Part shown: positions 1 through 7,531 of the stretch, piece after piece
How the letters are laid out: each line of letters opens with the position of its first letter
Numbering within the stretch: the stretch's first letter is position 1
Source of the DNA: a bacterium
GTDB lineage: Bacteria; Actinomycetota; Acidimicrobiia; Spongiisociales; Spongiisociaceae
Assembly: GCA_028821235.1 (NCBI GenBank)
Contig: JAPPGV010000081.1
Span: forward strand, 45,431-109,430
Length of the DNA stretch: 64,000 bases
Reading direction: 5' to 3'
Notes under the pieces: generated by a model
Databases searched by the model: none
Told to the model about the DNA's origin: nothing
The model's input: only the letters and a program-made list of their open reading frames with translations
Made by a program: the position numbers and the translations under genes

Positions 1-459
1 TCGGTGACCGTGGACCGGGAGACCGGTGTCGTCAGCCTGACCGGTTACGTGGTGGTGGACGACTGCGGCACCGTGCTGAACCCGATGGTGGTGGACGGCC
101 AGCAACACGGCGGGGTGGCCCATGGGATCGGAAACGCCCTCCTGGAGGAAGCGGTGTACGACGGGGATGGACAACTCCTGTCGGGAACCTTCATCGACTA
201 CCTGCTCCCCACCGCCGCGGACGTCCCCGACATCGAGGTGATCCACCGGCCCCATCCCACCCCGCTCAACATTCTGGGCGTGAAGGGGGCCGGGGAGGGC
301 TCGACCGCCTCCGCACCCGGCGCCATCGCCAACGCGATCGTGGACGCACTCCGACCGGTGCGGATCGAGATCAACGAGCTACCGATCACCCCCCAGCGCC
401 TGGTGGAGCTGATCCGGGCAGCAGAGGCCGGGCAGGTGGCCGGCCCGGCCGGAAATTAA
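1..459 (+). CDS. Molybdenum hydroxylase large subunit (xanthine dehydrogenase/CoxL family), C-terminal part
   Basis: This is the last ~152 residues of a molybdopterin-binding large subunit; the start lies before the window. The visible part ends the family's second molybdenum-cofactor domain. It contains the usual VVDDCGTVLNPMVVDGQ stretch, followed by HGIGNALLEEAVYD and the GVKGAGEGS loop whose Glu is the family's catalytic base. The family hydroxylates N-heterocycles or aldehydes using a Mo-MCD centre, with partner FAD and 2Fe-2S subunits. The substrate cannot be read from this fragment. The amidohydrolase at 499 follows in the same direction after a 39-bp gap and is probably co-transcribed. 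Confidence 0.9.
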   Translation, partial: SVTVDRETGVVSLTGYVVVDDCGTVLNPMVVDGQQHGGVAHGIGNALLEEAVYDGDGQLLSGTFIDYLLPTAADVPDIEVIHRPHPTPLNILGVKGAGEGSTASAPGAIANAIVDALRPVRIEINELPITPQRLVELIRAAEAGQVAGPAGN

Positions 460-498
460 GGTGGGAGCACATCCCGCCGGACCGTCAAGGAGCCCTGC

Positions 499-1887
499 AT
501 GCCCGCATTCGATCTTGCCATCGTCGGTGGTTCCGTTTGGACCGCCCAGGGATTCACCGACCGGACGGACATCCTGGTCCGGGGCGAGCAGATCGCCGAG
601 CTACGGCCGGCAGGGGCATCCCCGGTAGACGCGACGGAGGTCGTAGACGCTACTGACCGGCTGGTGATACCGGGCTTTATCGACACCCACACCCACCAAC
701 GGGATCCCGGCTTCACCCACAAGGAAGACATCACCAGCGCCACCCGGGGAGCGGCGGCGGGCGGCGTGACCACCACGGTCGGGATGCCCAACGTCAACCC
801 GCCCACCACCACTCCGGAGCTCTACGGGGCCCTGATCGAGGACCAGTCCCGGCGGGCCGTGGTCGACTTCAACCACAACCCCTCCCCCACCAACGTGGAG
901 GCGGTGGCCGAGATGGCGGCGATGGGAGCGCTCGGTTTCAAGGTCTTCATGGTGGTCGACGCCGCCCGCAGCTACCCGCACATGCCCGGCCTGGGCGTTC
1001 ACAAGCACGACGATCTGGTTCGCATCATGGAAGCGGTGGGAGCGACCGGCCGACCACTGATGGTCCATCCCAACGACCAGGCCGTGCTGGGGATCATCGA
1101 ACACGCCCACTTCGAGGCCGGCAAGATGGATCCCGAGTCGTACTCCAAGGCCGAGTGGATGTATGACGGGATGGTCTGGAACAGCGGGGTGGCGACGCTG
1201 ATCGAGCTCAACCGCGGGGTGGGTGGACCGCTGCACGTGCTCCACATGATGTCGGATCGGACCGTGGAGCTCATCCGCCGAGCCAAGGCCGACGGGCAGG
1301 ACGTGACCTCCGAGGTCAACGCATTCGGGCTGTTCCACAGCGACTGGGACGAGATCGCTCCCATGGGTCCCCTGGCGATCGGGCGGTGCCTCAAGCCGGA
1401 GTGGCGGGCATCGCTATGGGAGGGGATCGCCGACGGCACCATCGACGTGCTCGGAACCGACCATGCCCCCCATACCCTGGAGGAGAAATCCACCGGCTGG
1501 GACAACATGTGGGCCACTCCCACCGGCACCCCGCAGCTCCAGCACTACCTGATGAAGCTGCTGGACTCCTCGCACCGGGGCCTCATCTCCCTCGACAACG
1601 TGGTGCGGATCGGTTCGCACAATCCGGCTCGACGCTTCGGCCTGTACCCGCGCAAGGGCACCATCGAGGTGGGATCGGACGCCGACCTGGTGGTGATCGA
1701 CTACCACGCCGAGCACACGGTCACCCGGGACGAGGTGCTCTCGAAAGCCGGATACTCCGGGTACGAAGGCCAGACGCTCAAGGGAGTTCCGATCCTGACC
1801 ACCGTGCGGGGCGCCATCGTGGCCCGCGACGGAGTGGTGACCGGGAAACCCGGATACGGGCAGTTCGTAGGTCCGGTCGCGTCCTGA
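499..1887 (+). CDS. Dihydroorotase/dihydropyrimidinase-like cyclic amidohydrolase
   Basis: This 462-residue amidohydrolase has the complete binuclear-metal site of the dihydroorotase/hydantoinase/allantoinase family. The first ligands are in GFIDTHTHQRDPG (His64, His66). The carbamylated lysine is Lys148 in GFKVF. Further ligands are His190 (MVHP), His249 (LHMMS) and Asp321 in GTDHAPH. Such enzymes hydrolyse a C-N bond of a five- or six-membered cyclic amide. It follows a molybdenum hydroxylase subunit, so ring hydroxylation followed by ring opening is a reasonable reading. Pyrimidine biosynthesis is unlikely because no pyr genes are near. AGGAGCCCTGC before the ATG is a good ribosome site. 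Exact substrate unknown. Confidence 0.88.
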   Translation: MPAFDLAIVGGSVWTAQGFTDRTDILVRGEQIAELRPAGASPVDATEVVDATDRLVIPGFIDTHTHQRDPGFTHKEDITSATRGAAAGGVTTTVGMPNVNPPTTTPELYGALIEDQSRRAVVDFNHNPSPTNVEAVAEMAAMGALGFKVFMVVDAARSYPHMPGLGVHKHDDLVRIMEAVGATGRPLMVHPNDQAVLGIIEHAHFEAGKMDPESYSKAEWMYDGMVWNSGVATLIELNRGVGGPLHVLHMMSDRTVELIRRAKADGQDVTSEVNAFGLFHSDWDEIAPMGPLAIGRCLKPEWRASLWEGIADGTIDVLGTDHAPHTLEEKSTGWDNMWATPTGTPQLQHYLMKLLDSSHRGLISLDNVVRIGSHNPARRFGLYPRKGTIEVGSDADLVVIDYHAEHTVTRDEVLSKAGYSGYEGQTLKGVPILTTVRGAIVARDGVVTGKPGYGQFVGPVAS

Positions 1888-1895
1888 GGCTCCGC

Positions 1896-2969
1896 CTACG
1901 CGAAGTTGGGGGCCACCTCTTCCTGGAACCGCGTCCATTGCTCGATCAGATGATCCAGCGTGTGGTAGATGAACTTCATCTCGAAGGCGGTGCAACCCGA
2001 CTCGATGTAGCGGCCGATCTCCTCACTCACGTCATCAGGTGACCCGATCAGGGATGCCGCCCAGATGGCGTCGAGTGTGTCGGTGCGCTCCTCCGGCGAC
2101 AGGTGATGGCCGGTGGTTCCTGCGTAGCCCTCTTCGAAGGCCAGCATGGTGGGCTCCGCCTCGGCCCTGGCCTGCTCCATGGTGTCGGCCAGGTACACCT
2201 GAATCTCGGTGCCGGCGGTGAACTTCTCGGGATCACGACCTCGAGCCTCCATGCGCCGATGGATGTCGGCGATGGCCGCCGGGAACTGGGGCGGGGTGAT
2301 CCAGAATGACAGCCACCCGTCGGCATAGTCGGCGATCATCTCCAGCGACTTCTCCGCCGATCCGCCGATCCAGATGGGCGGGTACGGCTTCTGAACCGGC
2401 TTGGGATAAACCTCGGCATCCTCGAAGTTGGCGAACTCGCCGCGGAAGGTGGCCTTGTCCTGCGTCCAGACCTCGCGCATGGCCTCGAATACCTCTCGGG
2501 TGTGACGAACCTTGCTGCCCCGCCAGATGCCCATCACCTCGAACTCGACGTTGTGGGTGCTCTTCGGGGCCCCCTGGCCGATCCCCAACTCGAGCCGGCC
2601 GTTGCTCAGGACATCGATGTTGGCGATCTGCTTGGCCGTTCCCAGCGCCTCCCGGTACGGCAGGCACAGGACCGCCAGGCCGAGGCGGATGTTCTCCGTG
2701 ATCCCGGCGATGTAGGCCAGGTTGGTCAACGACTCCATGAACAGAGGCTGGTAGTCGTCACGAGCAGCGGCTTCCCAGAAGGTCTCCCGGGAACCGCACG
2801 AGATATGCACCGAGTCGAGCAGTTGGTTCCACACGTAATAGTCATGGACCCAGAGGGTTTCGAAACCGAGGCGGTCGGCCTCCACCGACGAACGGTGGAG
2901 AGCGTCCACCCCTGACAAGGGACCTGCGCATGTGACTCGCACACCGAAATGCGGCTGCTTGGACGCCAT
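1896..2969 (-). CDS. LLM-class flavin-dependent oxidoreductase (luciferase-like monooxygenase)
   Basis: This is a 357-residue TIM-barrel protein of the bacterial luciferase/F420-dependent reductase superfamily. Signatures are an N-terminal FGVRV strand, FETLWVHDYY, and NGRLELGIGQGAPK, the usual phosphate-binding region. I chose the ATG at 2969 because GGAGAA lies six bases upstream and the protein then begins at the first barrel strand. The frame also opens at an ATG at 3047, which would add 26 residues with no family character. It ends 8 bp from the convergent amidohydrolase. In actinobacteria such proteins often use F420 or FMN to oxidise small organic molecules; cofactor and substrate are not visible. 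Confidence 0.87.
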   Translation of the reverse strand: MASKQPHFGVRVTCAGPLSGVDALHRSSVEADRLGFETLWVHDYYVWNQLLDSVHISCGSRETFWEAAARDDYQPLFMESLTNLAYIAGITENIRLGLAVLCLPYREALGTAKQIANIDVLSNGRLELGIGQGAPKSTHNVEFEVMGIWRGSKVRHTREVFEAMREVWTQDKATFRGEFANFEDAEVYPKPVQKPYPPIWIGGSAEKSLEMIADYADGWLSFWITPPQFPAAIADIHRRMEARGRDPEKFTAGTEIQVYLADTMEQARAEAEPTMLAFEEGYAGTTGHHLSPEERTDTLDAIWAASLIGSPDDVSEEIGRYIESGCTAFEMKFIYHTLDHLIEQWTRFQEEVAPNFA

Positions 2970-3144
2970 GGTTCTCCGATCTCGATTCTCTGGTGTGGAC
3001 GTGAGAGGCGGCCACGGCCCGGCCACCCTCACCATGAGATTAGCCATGGTGTCCTGATCCGTTAGTCGGTGACACCCCGACGCGGGCCGGCCCGCCTTCG
3101 ATCAAACAGGACCCCCGACTCGGACAACCGGAGAGACGGTCCAG

Positions 3145-3174
3145 AGTTAACCGTTACAGGAACGAACAGGTCAA
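3145..3174 (-). promoter_or_regulatory. Possible promoter for the LLM oxidoreductase
   Basis: On the minus strand TTGACC is followed 18 bases later by TTAACT, a fair -35 and a weak -10, about 175 bp before the LLM start. The 218 bp between the helicase stop and the LLM gene are otherwise empty. Pattern match only. Confidence 0.25.
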
Positions 3175-3265
3175 CACCCCACCCATGGGCGCCCGCGCCG
3201 GACGCGCGGTCGGGCGCCGCCTCGAGGCGACCCGCTGAGAGTCAGGCGCGCCGGCGGGATTCAGG

Positions 3266-4582
3266 TCAGCTTCTCGCCCGGGCCGGTGCCCGCCTGTTGC
3301 GATTCTTGGATGCCGGCCGTTGGCGGTTGCTGCGCGGGTGACGAGACCGGCTCCTGCTGGTCGGACGTCCCGGACCTCCGTTTTGCCTCCTGCGGGCCGC
3401 GGGTTGCCGGCTCGGATCGACGGGAGCCCTGCGGGGTTTGCGACGGCGGACCCTCCCATCGAGCGGCTGGATGGCGGTGAGGTCCACATCGGTGACCGGC
3501 TGCCGCAGTCCCAGCCGGCGTTGCATGTGTCGGAGATCTCCGACCTGATCGGGTGGGACGAGCGAGACCACGATGCCGTCCTTGCCGGCTCGGGCGGTGC
3601 GGCCTGACCTGTGGAGGTAGGCCTTGTGATCGGCGGGAAGGTCGTAGTGGATGATGGCGCTGACATCCTCGACATGGATGCCTCGTGCGACGACATCGGT
3701 AGCGACCAGCGCCTGCACCCTTCCGGAAGCGAAATCCTTCAGCGCTCTGGTGCGCTGGTTCTGGTTCCGCCCGCCGTGGATCGCCGCGGTCAGGATGCCT
3801 GTCCGACTGAGTTGACGGGCTACCCGATCAGAGCCGCGGCGGGTTCGGCAGAAGACGATCGTGGGTCCCGCGGCATCGATCGTGCGGGCACTGACCTCGA
3901 TACGGTTCGTCCTGTCCACATGCCAGAACACATGGTCCGCATCGACGACGTCGGGCGTCCCCTGTCCTATTTCGTGCCGTACAGGGCGGTGCTGGTAGTC
4001 GCGGGTTAGTGAGGCGACTTCGCGGTCCAGCGTGGCGGAGAACAACATCGTCTGCCGCTTGGCCGCGGTCTGGTCGAGCAAGCGCCGGACAGCGGGGATG
4101 AACCCCATATCGGCCATGCGGTCGGCCTCGTCTATGACGATGATCTCGACCGCGGAGAGCTCGGCCACACCTTGATGGATCAGGTCTTCGAGGCGCCCGG
4201 GGCACGCCACCAGTATGTCTACGCCGCTGCGGAGGGCCCTGACCTGGGGGCCGTAACCCACGCCGCCATAGACGACTGCCACGCGGACCTTCCCAGAGAA
4301 GGAACGAAGCTCGGTTGCTATCTGATCGGCGAGTTCGCGGGTAGGGGCCAGCACGAGCCCTTTGGGCCTGCGCGGTTCGGCACGGCCTACTCTGGCCACG
4401 AGGGGAATCCCGAAGGCCAGAGTCTTGCCCGAGCCGGTGGGAGCGCGACCGCACACGTCGCGGCCCCTAATTGCGTCGGCCAGAGTGGCTGTCTGGATCT
4501 CGAACGGTCGGGTGATACCGCGCCGGGCAAGAGCCTGGCCTATGGGTTTGGGTACGCCCAGTTGGGCGAATGTGGGGGGCAT
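3266..4582 (-). CDS. DEAD-box ATP-dependent RNA helicase
   Basis: This 438-residue protein carries all DEAD-box motifs in order: Q-motif region (residues ~5-30), motif I APTGSGKT (47-54), Ia PTREL (80-84), II DEAD (151-154), III SAT (182-184), V in VATDVVARG (~293-301) and VI HRSGRTARAG (324-333). The last ~70 residues are an Arg/Pro/Ser-rich basic tail, typical of RhlE-type helicases that bind RNA non-specifically. The likely role is RNA unwinding in ribosome assembly, mRNA decay or cold adaptation. AAGGAGACCA precedes the ATG. The gene stands alone; a 570-bp gap with hairpins lies upstream and may be its leader. Confidence 0.95.
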   Translation of the reverse strand: MPPTFAQLGVPKPIGQALARRGITRPFEIQTATLADAIRGRDVCGRAPTGSGKTLAFGIPLVARVGRAEPRRPKGLVLAPTRELADQIATELRSFSGKVRVAVVYGGVGYGPQVRALRSGVDILVACPGRLEDLIHQGVAELSAVEIIVIDEADRMADMGFIPAVRRLLDQTAAKRQTMLFSATLDREVASLTRDYQHRPVRHEIGQGTPDVVDADHVFWHVDRTNRIEVSARTIDAAGPTIVFCRTRRGSDRVARQLSRTGILTAAIHGGRNQNQRTRALKDFASGRVQALVATDVVARGIHVEDVSAIIHYDLPADHKAYLHRSGRTARAGKDGIVVSLVPPDQVGDLRHMQRRLGLRQPVTDVDLTAIQPLDGRVRRRKPRRAPVDPSRQPAARRRQNGGPGRPTSRSRSRHPRSNRQRPASKNRNRRAPARARS

Positions 4583-4594
4583 TGGTCTCCTTGA

Positions 4595-4609
4595 CCCGCG
4601 TGACGCGGG
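4595..4609 (-). promoter_or_regulatory. Hairpin in the helicase leader, just upstream of the ribosome site
   Basis: CCCGCG-TGA-CGCGGG forms a perfect 6-bp stem with a 3-base loop. On the minus strand it ends a few bases before the AAGGAGA ribosome site of the helicase. A second perfect stem, AGAAGA/TCTTCT with a 4-base loop, lies at 4664-4679. Between them is the imperfect tandem repeat described separately. Helicase genes are often controlled through structured leaders, but function here is inference. Confidence 0.35.
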
Positions 4610-4629
4610 CTTCTCATGGGTTCGGTGGC

Positions 4630-4661
4630 GCCTCGATGCGGCGATGCCTCGATGGGGCGGT
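4630..4661. repeat. Imperfect 16-bp tandem duplication
   Basis: GCCTCGATGCGGCGAT is followed directly by GCCTCGATGGGGCGGT; 14 of 16 positions agree. It lies between the two hairpins in the helicase leader. Confidence 0.6.
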
Positions 4662-5004
4662 AAAGAAGAGCGGTCTTCTCAGGATTGGTTCACGATGACT
4701 GGAAGAACCAAGACCCGTCTGCGAACCCACCAACCGGCCTAGTAGCCGGATCGCGGACGAGGATACCACATCTGGGAGCGCCGTCCCGACCGCGATGACC
4801 ACCGGACGCGGGAGCATCGAGTTGCCTCGCTATTGGCGGAAGTGAATGTTGTGGCGACGTCACCCTCGCCCGGTCCTCGGCAGCGCGCCCTGCGCAACGC
4901 CTGACGAACGTGGGAGAGAGTGAACTCCATCCGTTCCTCGCCGGCCTGCCCGCCATGTTACGGCTCCGGCCCCCCGGATCGCGCAGCGGGTAGCATGCGG
5001 CACC

Positions 5005-5142
5005 GTGCGCGACCTCCGAGCAGCCGTCCAGCACCTGTACCCGGACCTGGTCGACCTGCGCCGAAGGCTTCGCCGTGGCGCGTCAGATGGTGCTGGAATG
5101 GCCCTACGGCCGGTAGGTAGACCATCGAGTGCTTGGTCGTGA
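5005..5142 (+). pseudogene. Possible remnant of an M20-family amidohydrolase N-terminus
   Basis: A GTG-started 45-codon frame reads VRDLRAAVQHLYPDLVDL and then RRRLRRG. This resembles the beginning of M20 peptidases/amidohydrolases, where LRRxLHRHPE follows. The resemblance stops where the HRHPE metal-region should be, and the frame then closes. It may be a decayed gene start or chance similarity in GC-rich DNA. Confidence 0.2.
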
Positions 5143-5152
5143 GGGGTAAGGC

Positions 5153-6154
5153 GTGAGGGCGGTCGTTGCCACGGGGCCCGGAACGCTCGATACAGTGGAT
5201 GTTCCCTGCCGGAGCGAGAAGGATACGGTGGCGGTCCGGCTCGAGCGGGCGGGGATTTGCGGGACCGACCTGAAGATCCTGGATGGCGCCATGCCCACCC
5301 GCTATCCCCGGATCCTCGGCCATGAGGTGGTGGGAACCGTAGAGCGGACCCCATCCGGAGCGCGGCTCTCTGCTGGAACCAGGGTGCTCGTGAATCCGAG
5401 CGTGAACTGCGACGCCTGCTACCTGTGCGAGAACGGCCAGACGCATCTCTGCCGCCGCGGTGGGCTGCTGGGGCGGGATTTCGACGGTGTGTTCGCGGAG
5501 ACCATCGGGGTCCCGGAACGATTCCTCCATGCGGTGCCCGAAGAAATCGCCCTGGACGACACCGGACTCCTGCAGGTCCTGGGCACGGTCGTCCACTCCC
5601 AGGAGAGCGTCCCGGTCTCGTCAGAGACGCTGGCGGTGGTGGTCGGCCTGGGAGTGTCCGGTCTCCTGCACCTCCAGTTGCTGAGAGCAAGAGGTGCGGG
5701 CCGTGTCATCGGAGTCACCCGGTCGCGACGGAAGCTGGATCTGGCCAGAAGTCTGGGCGCTCATGCCGTGGCCACCCCGGACGAGGCGGTCGCGGCGGTG
5801 ACCGAGATATCAGATGGCAGGGGCGCCGATCTGGTGGTGGAGGCTGTGGGAACCGAGGCCACGGTTCTCCAGGCGATCGAGCTATGCGGGTACGGCGGCC
5901 ATGTGGTCGTCTATGGCACGGTGACCGGTAGAGGGGGAAAGCTGCCGTTCTACCAGCTGTACCTCAAGGAGCTCACCTTGCATTTCCCGAGAGCCGCCCG
6001 GCCTGCCGACTACAACACCTCCATCCGCATGGCGGAGCAGGGCCGGATGGAACTCGCCCCGCTGATCACCGCCCGCTTCCCCTTGGAGCAAGCCTCCGCC
6101 GCCTTCGCCGCAGCCAGGAGCGGGAACCACCTCAAGGTCCTCCTGACGCGCTAG
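5153..6154 (+). CDS. Zinc-dependent alcohol/polyol dehydrogenase (MDR family)
   Basis: This 333-residue medium-chain dehydrogenase has a GroES-like N-domain and a C-terminal NAD(P) Rossmann domain. The catalytic zinc residues are Cys36 in GICGTDLK and His57-Glu58 in GHEVVGTV. The structural zinc lobe is complete: Cys86, Cys89, Cys92 and Cys100. The nucleotide site is around VVGLGVSGLLHLQ. This layout matches threonine, sorbitol or galactitol dehydrogenase-type enzymes, which oxidise a secondary alcohol. The start is GTG at 5153 with GAGGGG upstream. It heads a plus-strand group with an M24 protein, a dikinase-like protein and a CitE-like lyase; the physiological alcohol is unknown. Confidence 0.9.
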   Translation: MRAVVATGPGTLDTVDVPCRSEKDTVAVRLERAGICGTDLKILDGAMPTRYPRILGHEVVGTVERTPSGARLSAGTRVLVNPSVNCDACYLCENGQTHLCRRGGLLGRDFDGVFAETIGVPERFLHAVPEEIALDDTGLLQVLGTVVHSQESVPVSSETLAVVVGLGVSGLLHLQLLRARGAGRVIGVTRSRRKLDLARSLGAHAVATPDEAVAAVTEISDGRGADLVVEAVGTEATVLQAIELCGYGGHVVVYGTVTGRGGKLPFYQLYLKELTLHFPRAARPADYNTSIRMAEQGRMELAPLITARFPLEQASAAFAAARSGNHLKVLLTR

Positions 6155-6290
6155 CTCCCTCACGGCCGGGCCGCTTGTCGACCAGGAACTCCCATGTCAT
6201 GACACCGCGGGTCAAGCTGTCCCGCCCCTGCCAGGCGGTCTGCCGGGAGGTGATCGGTATGATCCCGACCAATCGACCAGAGAAGAGGAT

Positions 6291-7529
6291 ATGCGGGAGG
6301 CTTTCGGGGTCCTGAGCACGGACTGGAAGGAAGGCATCAACTGGGACGCGGTCCGCAAGTGGCGGTTGGCGCGGGCCCACGAGGCCATGAAGCGCCACGG
6401 CCTGGGCGCCATGCTCCTCTTCTACGACGAGAACATGCGCTACGTGTCGTCCACGCTCACCCCGGGGTGGAACCGCCTCAAGCCCGGACTCCGTTACGTG
6501 GTGCTGATAAGGGACCGGCCTCCGATCGTCTACGAGCAGGGTGACATCGGATTCCATCTGGAAGTACACAGTCCGTGGATCCCCAAGGAGAACATCCGGT
6601 ACTCCTACGCCTGGATAAAGGGCGCGGTGGGCCCTGCCTCCACCCAGCAGGTCGACAAGTTCACTCGGTCCCTCATCAGCGATCTCGAGGCGGCCGGAGT
6701 CAAGGACGAGCCTCTGGGAGTCGACTTCATCGACATCAACCTGGTACAGGCCTTCGAGCGGCACGGGATCGAATGGACCGACGGAATGAGCCCGATGATG
6801 GAGGCCCGCGCCATCAAGAGCCCCGACGAGGTCAAGGCGTTCTCCATGGTGGGTTCGATCTGCGACTACATCCACTACGAGATCACCAACTTCATCAAGC
6901 CGGGAATGACCGAGAACCAGGTGGCGGCATTCGGGTTCGAGAAGCTGTACTCCATTCCGGGCATGGAGGACGTGGAAGACGTGATCGTGTCGTCCGGTCC
7001 CAATGCCTGGCCCAACTGGCGGAACTTCTCGGACCGGATGATCCGTCCCGGAGAACTGGTCATCGTCGACCTCGCCGCCCTCACCTGGAACGGGTTCAAG
7101 AGTTGCGTGTACCGGACCTACTGCGTGGGGGGCAGGCCGACCGCCGAGATGCAGCGGGTCTACGACGAGGCTCACGGATGGCTCTGGGATTCCATCGAGG
7201 CCACGGGACCGGGTGTCACCACCGCAGACGTCGCCTCCAAGTGGCCGAGCGCGCAGGAGGCCTGGGGATACGAGGAGGAAGACCAGGCTGCCGCCAACCT
7301 CTGGGGGCACGGGCTGGGCCTGGCCCAGTACGACCCACCGGTGATCTCACGCATCTGGTCGCTGGACCATCCCGTCGAGATCCAACCGGGCATGACCTTC
7401 GCCCTGGAAACCCAGCACGGAAAGCTCCACGAGTTCGGCGTTCGTCTGGAGGAGATGCTCTACGTGACGGAGACCGGAATCGAGATGGTCTCCACCTACA
7501 AGTCTCACGAGATCATCGTCGTGGACTGA
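6291..7529 (+). CDS. M24-family (creatinase/prolidase-like) protein with an altered metal site
   Basis: This 412-residue protein has the creatinase N-domain and the C-terminal pita-bread fold. It reads VIVDLAALTWNGFKSCVYRT where metallopeptidases have D...SDxxRT, so the first metal Asp is kept but the second is Cys. HGLGLAQYDPP supplies the His, and ALETQHG and LEEMLYV supply the two Glu positions. The 10198-11469 protein shows the same change. Canonical creatinase also lacks the full metal set, so a C-N hydrolase of the creatinase type is possible, but I cannot name the substrate. Ribosome site AGAAGAGG precedes the ATG. The next gene begins 2 bp after the stop. Confidence 0.85.
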   Translation: MREAFGVLSTDWKEGINWDAVRKWRLARAHEAMKRHGLGAMLLFYDENMRYVSSTLTPGWNRLKPGLRYVVLIRDRPPIVYEQGDIGFHLEVHSPWIPKENIRYSYAWIKGAVGPASTQQVDKFTRSLISDLEAAGVKDEPLGVDFIDINLVQAFERHGIEWTDGMSPMMEARAIKSPDEVKAFSMVGSICDYIHYEITNFIKPGMTENQVAAFGFEKLYSIPGMEDVEDVIVSSGPNAWPNWRNFSDRMIRPGELVIVDLAALTWNGFKSCVYRTYCVGGRPTAEMQRVYDEAHGWLWDSIEATGPGVTTADVASKWPSAQEAWGYEEEDQAAANLWGHGLGLAQYDPPVISRIWSLDHPVEIQPGMTFALETQHGKLHEFGVRLEEMLYVTETGIEMVSTYKSHEIIVVD

Positions 7530-7531
7530 CC

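Larger units (their letters stand above)
4610..5152. other. Long gap upstream of the helicase and the alcohol dehydrogenase
   Basis: About 540 bp between divergent genes hold no convincing intact gene. Short frames on both strands lack domain character. The stretch nearest the helicase (4595-4679) has two hairpins and a tandem repeat. The stretch nearest the dehydrogenase holds a possible M20-peptidase remnant at 5005-5142. Promoters for both flanking genes should lie here, but I could not pick out convincing -35/-10 pairs. Confidence 0.5.
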
